64,000 nucleotides of DNA, taken from NCBI GenBank assembly GCA_036785705.1, contig JAWUZG010001157.1, forward strand, positions 1-64,000. The letters run 5' to 3'. Every line of letters starts with the position of its first letter. Position 1 is the stretch's first letter. Position numbers and translations under genes: made by a program. The notes beneath the pieces were generated by a model. That model had not been told where the DNA came from. It searched no databases and worked only from the letters and a program-made list of their open reading frames with translations. Positions 11,291 through 22,768 of this stretch are shown here, one piece after another. The DNA comes from Acanthornis magna. Its lineage: Eukaryota; Chordata; Aves; Passeriformes; Acanthizidae.

Positions 11291-14200
11291 TCACATCCAA
11301 ACTGCACCGGCAGGCATAGCAGCATGCAGGCTCATCTCCAAAGGATGTTTCTCGCTGCTACGATGTTCTGGCAGCACCGGGACACGGGCACAATGTGCAG
11401 AGAGAGAGGGAGCGAGAGAGAGAGAGAAACACTTTGCTCCAGCTTTAGACTTACAAAACTCGTGCAAGTTCAGCTCCCGGAGAAGGTAGCGTGCGTGGAG
11501 AATGTATTCTCCACGTAGCCTCTTCTGTTCGCATCTGTGCCGGACCGCAGAGAGCCGTCCGCTTCTTGCTCGCGCTTTGCGAGCTAAGAGCGCCTAGCCA
11601 GCGAAGGGGCATCTTAGGCGGCTACAAGCCGAAGCGAGGTGCCGGAGGGCACGGAACTGCTGTGCACCCTGCATTTCACATCCAAACTGCACCGGCAGGC
11701 ATAGCAGCATGCAGGCTCATCTCCAAAGGATGTTTCTCGCTGCTACGATGTTCTGCCAGCACCGGGACACTGGGACAATGTGCAGAGAGAGAGGGAGCGA
11801 GAGAGAGAGAGAAACACTTTGCTCCAGCTTTAGTCTTACAAAACTCGTGCAGTTGCAGCTCCCGGAGAAGGCAGCGTGCGTGGAGAATGCGTTCTCCACG
11901 TAGCCTCTTCTGTTCGCATCTGTGCCGGACCGCAGAGAGCCGTCCGCTTCTTTCTCGCGCTTTGCGAGCTAAGAGCGCCTAGCCGGCTGAGGTGCGTCTT
12001 AGGCGGCTAGAAGCCGAAGCGAGGTGCCGGAGAACGCGGAGCTGCTGTGCACCCTGCATTTCACATCCAAACTGCACCGGCAGGCATAGCAGCATGCAGG
12101 CTCATCTCCAAAGGATGTTTCTCGCTGCTACGATGTTCTGGCAGCACCGGGACACCGGGACAATGTGCAGAGAGAGAGAGGGAGCGAGAGAGAGAGAGAA
12201 ACACTTTTCCCCAGCTTTAGTCTTACAAAACTCGTGCAGTTGCAGCTCCCGGAGAAGGCAGCGTGCGTGGAGAATGTGTTCTCCACGTAGCCTCTTCTGT
12301 TCGCATCTGTGCCGGACCGCAGAGAGCCGTCCGCTTCTTGCTCGCGCTTTGCGAGCTAAGACCGCCTAGCCGGCTGAGGTGCGTCTTAGGCGGCTACAAG
12401 CCGAAGCGAGGTGCCGGAGAACACGGAGCTGCTGTGCACCCTGCATTTCACATCCAAACTGCACTGACAGGCATAGCAGCATGCAGGCTCATCTCCAAAG
12501 GATGTTTCTCGCTGCTACGATGTTCTGGCAGCACCGGGACACGGGGACAATGTGCAGAGAGAGAGGGAGCGAGAGAGAGAGAGAAACACTTTGCTCCAGC
12601 TTTAGTCTTACAAAACTCGTGCAGTTGCAGCTCCCGGAGAAGGCAGCGTGCGTGGAGAATGTGTTCTCCACGTAGCCTCTTCTGTTCGCATCTGTGCCGG
12701 ACCGCAGAGAGCCGTCCGCTTCTTTCTCGCGCTTTGCGAGCTAAGAGCGCCTAGCCGGCTGAGGTGCGTCTTAGGCGGCTACAAGCCGAAGCGAGGTGCC
12801 GGAGAACGCGGAGCTGCTGTGCACCCTGCATTTCACATCCAAACTGCACCGGCAGGCATAGCAGCATGCAGGCTCATCTCCAAAGGATGTTTCTCGCTGC
12901 TACGATGTTCTGGCAGCACCGGGACACCGGGACAATGTGCAGAGAGAGAGGGAGCGAGAGAGAGAGAGAAACACTTTGCTCCAGCTTTAGACTTACAAAA
13001 CTCGTGCAAGTTCAGCTCCCGGAGAAGGTAGCGTGCGTGGAGAATGTATTCTCCACGTAGCCTCTTCTGTTCGCATCTGTGCCGGACCGCAGAGAGCCGT
13101 CCGCTTCTTTCTCGCGCTTTGCGAGCTAAGAGCGCCTAGCCGGCGAAGGTGCGTCTTAGGCGGCTACAAGCCGAAGCGAGGTGCCGGAGAACGCGGAGCT
13201 GCTGTGCACCCTGCATTTCACATCCAAACTGCACCGGCAGGCATAGCAGCATGCAGGCTCATCTCCAAAGGATGTTTCTCGCTGCTACGATGTTCTGGCA
13301 GCACCGGGACACGGGGACAATGTGCAGAGAGAGAGAGGGAGCGAGAGAGAGAGAGAAACACTTTTCCCCAGCTTTAGTCTTACAAAACTCGTGCAGTTGC
13401 AGCTCCCGGAGAAGGCAGCGTGCGTGGAGAATGTGTTCTCCACGTAGCCTCTTCTGTTCGCATCTGTGCCGGACCGCAGAGAGCCGTCCGCTTCTTTCTC
13501 GCGCTTTGCGAGCTAAGAGCGCCTAGCCGGCTGAGGTGCGTCTTAGGCGGCTACAAGCTGAAGCGAGGTGCCGGAGAACGCGGAGCTGCTGTGCACCCTG
13601 CATCTCACATCCAAACTGCACCGGCAGGCATAGCAGCATGCAGGCTCATCTCCAAAGGATGTTTCTCGCTGCTACGATGTTCTGGCAGCACCGCGACACG
13701 GGGACAATGTGCAGAGAGAGAGGGAGCGAGAGAGAGAGAGAAACACTTTGCTCCAGCTTTAGTCTTACAAAACTCGTGCAGTTGCAGCTCCCGGAGAAGG
13801 CAGCGTGCGTGGAGAATGTGTTCTCCACGTAGCCTCTTCTGTTCGCATCTGTGCCGGACCGCAGAGAGCCGTCCGCTTCTTTCTCGCGCTTTGCGAGCTA
13901 AGAGCGCCTAGCCGGCTGAGGTGCGTCTTAGGCGGCTACAAGCAGAAGCGAGGTGCCGGAGAACGCGGAGCTGCTGTGCACCCTGCATTTCACATCCAAA
14001 CTGCACCGGCAGGCATAGCAGCATGCAGGCTCATCTCCAAAGGATGTTTCTCGCTGCTACGATGTTCTGGCAGCACCGGGACACGGGGACAATGTGCAGA
14101 GAGAGAGGGAGCGAGAGAGAGAGAGAAACACTTTGCTCCAGCTTTAGACTTACAAAACTCGTGCAAGTTCAGCTCCCGGAGAAGGTAGCGTGCGTGGAGA

Positions 14201-14317
14201 ATGTATTCTCCACGTAGCCTCTTCTGTTCGCATCTGTGCCGGACCGCAGAGAGCCGTCCGCTTCTTTCTCGCGCTTTGCGAGCTAAGAGCGCCTAGCCGG
14301 CGAAGGTGCGTCTTAGG

Positions 14318-14330
14318 CGGCTACAAGCCG
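14318..14330. repeat. Small hairpin CGGCT-ACA-AGCCG (reference copy)
   Basis: Five-base perfect arms flank a 3-base loop in the GC-rich 5' part. Monomers with AGAAGCCG keep the arms and change only the loop (AGA). Those with CGACTAGAAGCC, CAAGCCAAAG, CAAGCAGAAG or CAAGCTGAAG break one pair, so pairing is not strictly conserved. No role can be assigned. Confidence 0.4.
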
Positions 14331-14354
14331 AAGCGAGGTGCCGGAGAACGCGGA

Positions 14355-14407
14355 GCTGCTGTGCACCCTGCATTTCACATCCAAACTGCACCGGCAGGCA
14401 TAGCAGC
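14355..14407. repeat. Interrupted 10-bp inverted repeat (reference copy)
   Basis: GCTGCTGTGC at the left and GCATAGCAGC at the right are reverse complements except for one position that would be a G-U wobble in RNA. The loop is 33 bases. In some monomers the right arm is GCGTAGCAGC (near 26,733 and 63,771) or GCACAGCAGC (near 53,351 and 56,050); the latter restores perfect pairing. The dyad is plausible but weaker evidence of function than the 22-bp palindrome. Confidence 0.55.
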
Positions 14408-14482
14408 ATGCAGGCTCATCTCCAAAGGATGTTTCTCGCTGCTACGATGTTCTGGCAGCACCGGGACACGGGGACAATGTGC

Positions 14483-14513
14483 AGAGAGAGAGGGAGCGAG
14501 AGAGAGAGAGAAA
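14483..14513. repeat. Interrupted GA microsatellite inside the monomer (reference copy)
   Basis: A purine tract of about 31 bases in two AG blocks, interrupted by GGGAGCG, is found in every monomer. It generates the two monomer length classes: the 385-bp class has the basal tract, and the 387-bp class has one additional dinucleotide either in the left block (usually with ACTTTTCCCC just downstream) or in the right block (usually with CTTTGCCCC or CTTTGGCCC). Rare changes of the interrupting GCGA include GTGA (near 4,853, 8,716 and 27,603) and GCTA (near 50,752). Long GA/CT tracts can adopt triplex structures and, in Drosophila, bind GAGA factor; whether either applies here is unknown. Confidence 0.95.
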
Positions 14514-14577
14514 CACTTTGCTCCAGCTTTAGACTTACAAAACTCGTGCAAGTTCAGCTCCCGGAGAAGGTAGCGTG

Positions 14578-14599
14578 CGTGGAGAATGTATTCTCCACG
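14578..14599. repeat. 22-bp near-perfect palindrome in each monomer (reference copy)
   Basis: The arms CGTGGAGAAT and ATTCTCCACG are exact reverse complements separated by GT. As RNA the stem would extend to 12 pairs through a G-U wobble and a U-A pair. Type-B monomers have TGTG in the centre, giving 9-bp arms and a 4-base loop; a minor form (B') has TGCG. A recurrent variant with CGTGAAG (for example near 18,057, 22,675, 28,455 and 61,254) breaks one pair, and TTTTCC near 33,871 and 40,430 turns one pair into a wobble. The element is present in nearly every unit and is the strongest dyad in the repeat. It could extrude as a cruciform or bind a dimeric protein; neither role can be shown from sequence. 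Confidence 0.9.
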
Positions 14600-14652
14600 T
14601 AGCCTCTTCTGTTCGCATCTGTGCCGGACCGCAGAGAGCCGTCCGCTTCTTT

Positions 14653-14667
14653 CTCGCGCTTTGCGAG
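14653..14667. repeat. Small hairpin CTCGC-GCTTT-GCGAG near monomer end (reference copy)
   Basis: Five-base perfect arms flank a 5-base loop just before the monomer junction. Variants CTCGTGC (for example 31,229, 34,704 and 45,896) and CACGCTC (for example 15,040 and 30,459) disturb the stem and serve as markers of particular higher-order positions. No role can be assigned. Confidence 0.4.
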
Positions 14668-15060
14668 CTAAGAGCGCCTACCCGGCTGAGGTGCGTCTTA
14701 GGCGACTAGAAGCCGAAGCGAGGTGCCGGAGAACGCGGAGCTGCTGTGCACCCTGCATTTCACATCCAAACTGCACCGGCAGGCATAGCAGCATGCAGGC
14801 TAATCTCCAAAGGATGTTTCTCGCTGCTACGATGTTCTGGCAGCACCGGGACACGGGGACAATGTGCAGAGAGAGAGGGAGCGAGAGAGAGAGAGAAACA
14901 CTTTGCTCCAGCTTTAGACTTACAAAACTCGTGCAAGTTCAGCTCCCGGAGAAGGTAGCGTGCGTGGAGAATGTATTCTCCACGTAGCCTCTTCTGTGTT
15001 CGCATCTGTGCCGGACCGCAGAGAGCCGTCCGCTTCTTTCACGCTCTTTGCGAGCTAAGA

Positions 15061-16992
15061 CCGCCTAGCCGGCTGAGGTGCGTCTTAGGCGGCTACAAGC
15101 CAAAGCGAGGTGCCGGAGAACGCGGAGCTGCTGTGCACCCTGCATTTCACATCCAAACTGCACCGGCAGGCATAGCAGCATGCAGGCTCATCTCCAAAGG
15201 ATGTTTCTCGCTGCTACGATGTTCTGGCAGCACCGGGACACGGGGACAATGTGCAGAGAGAGAGGGAGCGAGAGAGAGAGAGAAACACTTTGCTCCAGCT
15301 TTAGTCTTACAAAACTCGTGCAGTTGCAGCTCCCGGAGAAGGCAGCGTGCGTGGAGAATGTGTTCTCCACGTAGCCTCTTCTGTTCGCATCTGTGCCGGA
15401 CCGCAGAGAGCCGTCCGCTTCTTTCTCGCGCTTTGCCAGCTAAGAGCGCCTAGCCGGCTGAGGTGCGTCTTAGGCGGCTACAAGCAGAAGCGAGGTGCCG
15501 GAGAACGCGGAGCTGCTGTGCACCCTGCATTTCACATCCAAACTGCACCGGCAGGCATAGCAGCATGCAGGCTCATCTCCAAAGGATGTTTCTCGCTGCT
15601 ACGATGTTCTGGCAGCACCGGGACACGGGGACAATGTGCAGAGAGAGAGGGAGCGAGAGAGAGAGAGAAACACTTTGCTCCAGCTTTAGACTTACAAAAC
15701 TCGTGCAAGTTCAGCTCCCGGAGAAGGTAGCGTGCGTGGAGAATGTATTCTCCACGTAGCCTCTTCTGTTCGCATCTGTGCCGGACCGCAGAGAGCCGTC
15801 CGCTTCTTGCTCGCGCTTTGCGAGCTAAGAGCGCCTAGCCAGCGAAGGGGCATCTTAGGCGGCTACAAGCCGAAGCGAGGTGCCGGAGGGCACGGAACTG
15901 CCGTGCACCCTGCATTTCACATCCAAACTGCACCGGCAGGCATAGCAGCATGCAGGCTCATCTCCAAAGGATGTTTCTCGCTGCTACGATGTTCTGGCAG
16001 CACCGGGACGCGGGGACAATGTGCAGAGAGAGAGAGGGAGCGAGAGAGAGAGAGAAACACTTTTCCCCAGCTTTAGTCTTACAAAACTCGTGCAAGTTGC
16101 AGCTCGCGGAGAAGGCAGCGTGCGTGGAGAATGTGTTCTCCACGTAGCCTCTTCTGTTCGCATCTGTGCCGGACCGCAGAGAGCCGTCCGCTTCTTTCTC
16201 GCGCTTTGCGAGCTAAGAGCGCCTAGCCGGCTGAGGTGCGTCTTAGGCGGCTACAAGCCGAAGCGAGGTGCCGGAGAACGCGGAGCTGCTGTGCACCCTG
16301 CATTTCACATCCAAACTGCACCGGCAGGCATAGCAGCATGCAGGCTCATCTCCAAAGGATGTTTCTCGCTGCTACGATGTTCTGGCAGCACCGGGACACG
16401 GGGACAATGTGCAGAGAGAGAGGGAGCGAGAGAGAGAGAGAGAAACACTTTGCCCCAGCTTTAGTCTTACAAAACTCGTGCAGTTGCAGCTCCCGGAGAA
16501 GGCAGCGTGCGTGGAGAATGTGTTCTCCACGTAGCCTCTTCTGTTCGCATCTGTGCCGGACCGCAGAGAGCCGTCCGCTTCTTTCACGCTCTTTGCGAGC
16601 TAAGACCGCCTAGCCGGCTGAGGTGCGTCTTAGGCGGCTACAAGCCAAAGCGAGGTGCCGGAGAACACGGAGCTGCTGTGCACCCTGCATTTCACATCCA
16701 AACTGCACCGACAGGCATAGCAGCATGCAGGCTCATCTCCAAAGGATGTTTCTCGCTGCTACGATGTTCTGGCAGCACCGGGACACGGGGACAATGTGCA
16801 GAGAGAGAGGGAGCGAGAGAGAGAGAGAGAAACACTTTGCTCCAGCTTTAGTCTTACAAAACTCGTGCAGTTGCAGCTCCCGGAGAAGGCAGCGTGCGTG
16901 GAGAATGTATTCTCCACGTAGCCTCTTCTGTTCGCATCTGTGCCGGACCGCAGAGAGCCGTCCGCTTCTTGCTCGCGCTTTGCGAGCTAAGA
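15061..16992 (+). repeat. Five-monomer module M40-M44 shared with the X blocks
   Basis: The order is CAAGCCAAAG unit (B), CAAGCAGAAG unit (A, preceded by TTTGCCAGC), R unit with CTGCCGTGC, GGACGCGGGG and CAGCTCGCGG, a P unit with CACGCTC tail, then a unit with CACCGACAGG. The same order appears at 32,023-33,953 and 38,582-40,512 and, in its first three units, at 42,057-43,213. The offset to 32,023 is 16,962 bp (44 monomers). M42 has an extra A (GTGCAAGTTGCAG near 16,090). Confidence 0.88.
16606..16992 (+). repeat. B/A hybrid monomer M44
   Basis: The segment before the palindrome is type B (CAGTTGCAG, GGCAGCG), but the palindrome is type A (GTATTCTCC near 16,907) and the unit ends with the TTGCTCG tail. 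The type switch falls inside or just before the palindrome, the reverse polarity of M127 and M139. Confidence 0.75.
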
Positions 16993-19900
16993 GCGCCTAG
17001 CCAGCGAAGGGGCATCTTAGGCGGCTACAAGCCAAAGCGAGGTGCCGGAGGGCACGGAACTGCTGTGCACCCTGCATTTCACATCCAAACTGCACCGGCA
17101 GGCATAGCAGCATGCAGGCTCATCTCCAAAGGATGTTTCTCGCTGCTACGATGTTCTGGCAGCACCGGGACACGGGCACAATGTGCAGAGAGAGAGGGAG
17201 CGAGAGAGAGAGAGAAACACTTTGCTCCAGCTTTAGTCTTACAAAACTCGTGCAGTTGCAGCTCCCGGAGAAGGCAGCGTGCGTGGAGAATGTGTTCTCC
17301 ACGTAGCCTCTTCTGTTCGCATCTGTGCCGGACCGCAGAGAGCCGTCCGCTTCTTTCTCGCGCTTTGCGAGCTAAGAGCGCCTAGCCGGCTGAAGGTGCG
17401 TCTTAGGCGGCTACAAGCCGAAGCGAGGTGCCGGAGAACGCGGAGCTGCTGTGCACCCTGCATTTCACATCCAAACTGCACCGGCAGGCATAGCAGCATG
17501 CAGGCTCATCTCCAAAGGATGTTTCTCGCTGCTACGATGTTCTGGCAGCACCGCGACACGGGGACAATGTGCAGAGAGAGAGGGAGCGAGAGAGAGAGAG
17601 AGAAACACTTTGCCCCAGCTTTAGTCTTACAAAACTCGTGCAGTTGCAGCTCCCGGAGAAGGCAGCGTGCGTGGAGAATGTGTTCTCCACGTAGCCTCTT
17701 CTGTTCGCATCTGTGCCGGACCGCAGAGAGCCGTCCGCTTCTTTCTCGCGCTTTGCGAGCTAAGAGCGCCTAGCCGGCTGAAGGTGCGTCTTAGGCGGCT
17801 ACAAGCCGAAGCGAGGTGCCGGAGAACGCGGAGCTGCTGTGCACCCTGCATTTCACATCCAAACTGCACCGGCAGGCATAGCAGCATGCAGGCTCATCTC
17901 CAAAGGATGTTTCTCGCTGCTACGATGTTCTGGCAGCACCGGGACACGGGGACAATGTGCAGAGAGAGAGGGAGCGAGAGAGAGAGAGAAACACTTTGCT
18001 CCAGCTTTAGACTTACAAAACTCGTGCAAGTTCAGCTCCCGGAGAAGGTAGCGTGCGTGAAGAATGTATTCTCCACGTAGCCTCTTCTGTTCGCATCTGT
18101 GCCGGACCGCAGAGAGCCGTCCGCTTCTTTCTCGCGCTTTGCGAGCTAAGAGCGCCTAGCAGGCTGAAGGTGCGTCTTAGGCGGCTACAAGCCGAAGCGA
18201 GGTGCCAGAGAACGCGGAGCTGCTGTGCACCCTGCATTTCACATCCAAACTGCATCGACAGGCATAGCAGCATGCAGGCTCATCTCCAAAGGATGTTTCT
18301 CGCTGCTACGATGTTCTGGCAGCACCGGGACACGGGCACAATGTGCAGAGAGAGAGGGAGCGAGAGAGAGAGAGAAACACTTTGCTCCAGCTTTAGACTT
18401 ACAAAACTCGTGCAAGTTCAGCTCCCGGAGAAGGTAGCGTGCGTGGAGAATGTATTCTCCACGTAGCCTCTTCTGTTCGCATCTGTGCCGGACCGCAGAG
18501 AGCCGTCCGCTTCTTGCTCGCGCTTTGCGTGCTAAGAGCGCCTAGCCAGCGAAGGGGCATCTTAGGCGGCTACAAGCCAAAGCGAGGTGCCGGAGGGCAC
18601 GGAGCTGCTGTGCACCCTGCATTTCACATCCAAACTGCACCGGCAGGCATAGCAGCATGCAGGCTCATCTCCAAAGGATGTTTCTCGCTGCTACGATGTT
18701 CTGCCAGCACCGGGACACTGGGACAATGTGCAGAGAGAGAGGGAGCGAGAGAGAGAGAGAAACACTTTGCTCCAGCTTTAGTCTTACAAAACTCGTGCAG
18801 TTGCAGCTCCCGGAGAAGGCAGCGTGCGTGGAGAATGCGTTCTCCACGTAGCCTCTTCTGTTCGCATCTGTGCCGGACCGCAGAGAGCCGTCCGCTTCTT
18901 TCTCGCGCTTTGCGAGCTAAGAGCGCCTAGCCGGCTGAGGTGCGTCTTAGGCGGCTACAAGCCGAAGCGAGGTGCCGGAGAACGCGGAGCTGCTGTGCAC
19001 CCTGCATTTCACATCCAAACTGCACCGGCAGGCATAGCAGCATGCAGGCTCATCTCCAAAGGATGTTTCTCGCTGCTACGATGTTCTGGCAGCACCGGGA
19101 CACGGGGACAATGTGCAGAGAGAGAGGGAGCGAGAGAGAGAGAGAAACACTTTGCTCCAGCTTTAGACTTACAAAACTCGTGCAAGTTCAGCTCCCGGAG
19201 AAGGTAGCGTGCGTGGAGAATGTATTCTCCACGTAGCCTCTTCTGTTCGCATCTGTGCCGGACCGCAGAGAGCCGTCCGCTTCTTGCTCGCGCTTTGCGA
19301 GCTAAGAGCGCCTAGCCGGCGAAGGTGCGTCTTAGGCGGCTACAAGCCGAAGCGAGGTGCCGGAGAACGCGGAGCTGCTGTGCACCCTGCATTTCACATC
19401 CAAACTGCACCGGCAGGCATAGCAGCATGCAGGCTCATCTCCAAAGGATGTTTCTCGCTGCTACGATGTTCTGGCAGCACCGGGACACGGGCACAATGTG
19501 CAGAGAGAGAGGGAGCGAGAGAGAGAGAGAAACACTTTGCTCCAGCTTTAGTCTTACAAAACTCGTGCAGTTGCAGCTCCCGGAGAAGGCAGCGTGCGTG
19601 GAGAATGTGTTCTCCACGTAGCCTCTTCTGTTCGCATCTGTGCCGGACCGCAGAGAGCCGTCCGCTTCTTTCTCGCGCTTTGCGAGCTAAGAGCGCCTAG
19701 CCGGCTGAGGTGCGTCTTAGGCGGCTACAAGCCGAAGCGAGGTGCCGGAGAACGCGGAGCTGCTGTGCACCTGCATCTCACATCCAAACTGCACCGGCAG
19801 GCATAGCAGCATGCAGGCTCATCTCCAAAGGATGTTTCTCGCTGCTACGATGTTCTGGCAGCACCGGGACACGGGGACAATGTGCAGAGAGAGAGGGAGC

Positions 19901-22768
19901 GAGAGAGAGAGAGAAACACTTTTCCCCAGCTTTAGTCTTACAAAACTCGTGCAGTTGCAGCTCCCGGAGAAGGCAGCGTGCGTGGAGAATGTGTTCTCCA
20001 CGTAGCCTCTTCTGTTCGCATCTGTGCCGGACCGCAGAGAGCCGTCCGCTTCTTCTCGCGCTTTGCGAGCTAAGAGCGCCTAGCCGGCTGAGGTGCGTCT
20101 TAGGCGGCTACAAGCCGAAGCGAGGTGCGGAGAACGCGGAGCTGCTGTGCACCCTGCATTTCACATCCAAACTGCACCGGCAGGCATAGCAGCATGCAGG
20201 CTCATCTCCAAAGGATGTTTCTCGCTGCTACGATGTTCTTGCAGCACCGGGACACGGGCACAATGTGCAGAGAGAGAGGGAGCGAGAGAGAGAGAAACAC
20301 TTTGCCTCCAGCTTTCGACTTACAAAACTCGTGCAAGTTCAGCTCCCGGAGAAGGTAGCGTGCGTGAAGAATGTATTCTCCACGTAGCCTCTTCTGTCGC
20401 ATCTGTGCCGGACCGCAGAGAGCCGTCCGCTTCTTTCTCGCGCTTTGCGAGCTAAGAGCGCCTAGCAGGCGAAGGTGCGTCTTAGGCGGCTACAAGCCGA
20501 AGCGAGGTGCCAGAGAAGCGGAGCTGCTGTGCACCCTGCATTTCACATCCAAACTGCATCGACAGGCATAGCAGCATGCAGGCTCATCTCCAAAGGATGT
20601 TCTCTCGCTGCTACGATGTTCTGGCAGCACCGGGACACGGGGACAATGTGCAGAGAGAGAGGGAGCGAGAGAGAGAGAGAACCACTTTGCTCCAGCTTTA
20701 GACTTACAAAACTCGTGCAAGTTCAGCTCCAGGAGAAGGTAGCGTGCGTGGAGAATGTATTCTCCACGTAGCCTCTTCTGTTCGCATCTGTGCCGGACCG
20801 CAGAGAGCCGTCCGCTTCTTGCTCGCGCTTTGCGAGCTAAGAGCGCCTAGCCAGCGAAGGGGCATCTTAGGCGCTACAAGCGAAGCGAGGTGCCGGAGGG
20901 CACGGAACTGCTGTGCACCCTGCATTTCACATCCAAAACTGCACCGGCAGGCATAGCAGCATGCAGGCTCATCTCCAAAGGATGTTTCTCGCTGCTACGA
21001 TGTTCTGCCAGCACCGGGACACTGGGACAATGTGCAGAGAGAGAGGGAGCGAGAGAGAGAGAGAAACACTTTGCTCCAGCTTTAGTCTTACAAAACTCGT
21101 GCAGTTGCAGCTCCCGGAGAAGGCAGCGTGCGTGGAGAATGCGTTCTCCACGTAGCCTCTTCTGTTCGCATCTGTGCCGGACCGCAGAGAGCCGTCCGCT
21201 TCTTTCTCGCGCTTTGCGAGCTAAGAGCGCCTAGCCGGCTGAGGTGCGTCTTAGGCGGCTACAAGCCGAAGCGAGGTGCCGGAGAACGCGGAGCTGCTGT
21301 GCACCCTGCATTTCACATCCAAACTGCACCGGCAGGCATAGCAGCATGCAGGCTCATCTCCAAAGGATGTTTCTCGCTGCTACGATGTTCTGGCAGCACC
21401 GGGACACGGGGACAATGTGCAGAGAGAGAGGGAGCGAGAGAGAGAGAGAAACACTTTGCTCCAGCTTTAGACTTACAAAACTCGTGCAAGTTCAGCTCCC
21501 GGAGAAGGTAGCGTGCGTGGAGAATGTATTCTCCACGTAGCCTCTTCTGTTCGCATCTGTGCCGGACCGCAGAGAGCCGTCCGCTTCTTGCTCGCGCTTT
21601 GCGAGCTAAGAGCGCCTAGCCGGCGAAGGTGCGTCTTAGGCGGCTACAAGCCGAAGCGAGGTGCCGGAGAACGCGGAGCTGCTGTGCACCCTGCATTTCA
21701 CATCCAAACTGCACCGGCAGGCATAGCAGCATGCAGGCTCATCTCCAAAGGATGTTTCTCGCTGCTACGATGTTCTGGCAGCACCGGGACACCGGGACAA
21801 TGTGCAGAGAGAGAGGGAGCGAGAGAGAGAGAGAAACACTTTGCTCCAGCTTTAGTCTTACAAAACTCGTGCAGTTGCGGCTCCCGGAGAAGGCAGCGTG
21901 CGTGGAGAATGTGTTCTCCACGTAGCCTCTTCTGTTCGCATCTGTGCCGGACCGCAGAGAGCCGTCCGCTTCTTTCTCGCGCTTTGCGAGCTAAGAGCGC
22001 CTAGCCGGCTGAGGTGCGTCTTAGGCGGCTACAAGCCGAAGCGAGGTGCCGGAGAACGCGGAGCTGCTGTGCACCCTGCATTTCACATCCAAACTGCACC
22101 GGCAGGCATAGCAGCATGCAGGCTCATCTCCAAAGGATGTTTCTCGCTGCTACGATGTTCTGGCAGCACCGGGACACGGGGACAATGTGCAGAGAGAGAG
22201 AGGGAGCGAGAGAGAGAGAGAAACACTTTTCCCCAGCTTTAGTCTTACAAAACTCGTGCAGTTGCAGCTCCCGGAGAAGGCAGCGTGCGTGGAGAATGTG
22301 TTCTCCACGTAGCCTCTTCTGTTCGCATCTGTGCCGGACCGCAGAGAGCCGTCCGCTTCTTGCTCGCGCTTTGCGAGCTAAGAGCGCCTAGCCGGCTGAG
22401 GTGCGTCTTAGGCGGCTACAAGCCGAAGCGAGGTGCCGGAGAACGCGGAGCTGCTGTGCACCCTGCATTTCACATCCAAACTGCACCGGCAGGCATAGCA
22501 GCATGCAGGCTCATCTCCAAAGGATGTTTCTCGCTGCTACGATGTTCTGGCAGCACCGGGACACGGGCACAATGTGCAGAGAGAGAGGGAGCGAGAGAGA
22601 GAGAGAAACACTTTGCTCCAGCTTTAGACTTACAAAACTCGTGCAAGTTCAGCTCCCGGAGAAGGTAGCGTGCGTGAAGAATGTATTCTCCACGTAGCCT
22701 CTTCTGTTCGCATCTGTGCCGGACCGCAGAGAGCCGTCCGCTTCTTTCTCGCGCTTTGCGAGCTAAGA
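16993..22768 (+). repeat. Mixed monomers M45-M59
   Basis: Fifteen units. M46, M47 and M48 each carry the extra base in GGCTGAAGGTG, a cluster of neighbouring variants suggesting local spread. R units occur at M45, M49 and M55, the last two with the B' palindrome. M52-M55 (about 19.76-20.95 kb) contain clustered indels and odd substitutions (TTCTTGCAG near 20,237, GAACCAC near 20,680). M47, M53 and M59 have the CGTGAAG palindrome variant. Confidence 0.9.
19760..20945. other. Third indel cluster
   Basis: Private indels and substitutions include GTGCACCTGCATC, CGCTTCTTCTCGC, GGTGCGGAG, TTTGCCTCCAG, CTTCTGTCGC, GAGAAGCGGAG, TGTTCTCTCGC, TTAGGCGCTACAAGCG and CCAAAACTG. Unit lengths drop to 382-384 bp. 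Normal units resume near 20,950. Confidence 0.8.

Larger units (their letters stand above)
14289..14673 (+). repeat. Representative 385-bp monomer (M38, type Q/A)
   Basis: This clean unit serves as reference for the internal layout. Bases 1-80 are GC-rich and hold most subtype-defining sites: CTGAGG (P) or CGAAGG (Q) near base 15; TGCGTC or TGCATC near base 22; ACAAGCC or AGAAGCC near base 37; AACGCGG near base 60. Bases 80-190 are the most conserved part. The GA tract follows at about 195-225, then the CTTTAGAC / CTTTAGTC / CTTTCGAC site. Next is the A/B diagnostic segment (A: CAAGTTCAG, GGTAGCG, GTATTCTCC; B: CAGTTGCAG, GGCAGCG, GTGTTCTCC), and finally a TTTCTCGCG or TTGCTCGCG tail. The unit contains 29 CpG dinucleotides by hand count. 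A length near 386 bp is about two nucleosome repeats, a common satellite size; that link is inference. Confidence 0.95.
10052..15060 (+). repeat. Mixed monomers M27-M39
   Basis: Thirteen units of types A and B without a clear multi-monomer duplication inside the segment. M28-M30 contain clustered indels (GGAGACGCGG near 10,491, GACATGTGC near 10,619, CATCCAACTG near 10,911). M31 is an R unit with the B' palindrome (GCGTTCTCC), matching M8 and M18. M39 repeats the CTACCCGG/CGACTAGAAG marker of M15 and M25 and has an extra GT in CTGTGTTCGC near 14,996, making it 387 bp for a reason other than the GA tract. Confidence 0.9.

Noticed and set aside
14596..14612. Telomere-type or other short simple repeats besides GA
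   Set aside because: No TTAGG, TTAGGG or similar runs occur; TTAGG appears only once per monomer within CTTAGGCGG.
14571..14619. tRNA gene or tRNA-derived SINE
   Set aside because: No cloverleaf can be drawn: acceptor and anticodon stems are absent and the A box lacks its key A. No poly-A tail, target-site duplication or dispersed insertion is seen.
14611..14630. CENP-B box-like sequence at TTCGCATCTGTGCCGG
   Set aside because: The TTCG and CCGG cores are present, but the central A and the spacing to CGGG do not fit the TTCGNNNNANNCGGG pattern.
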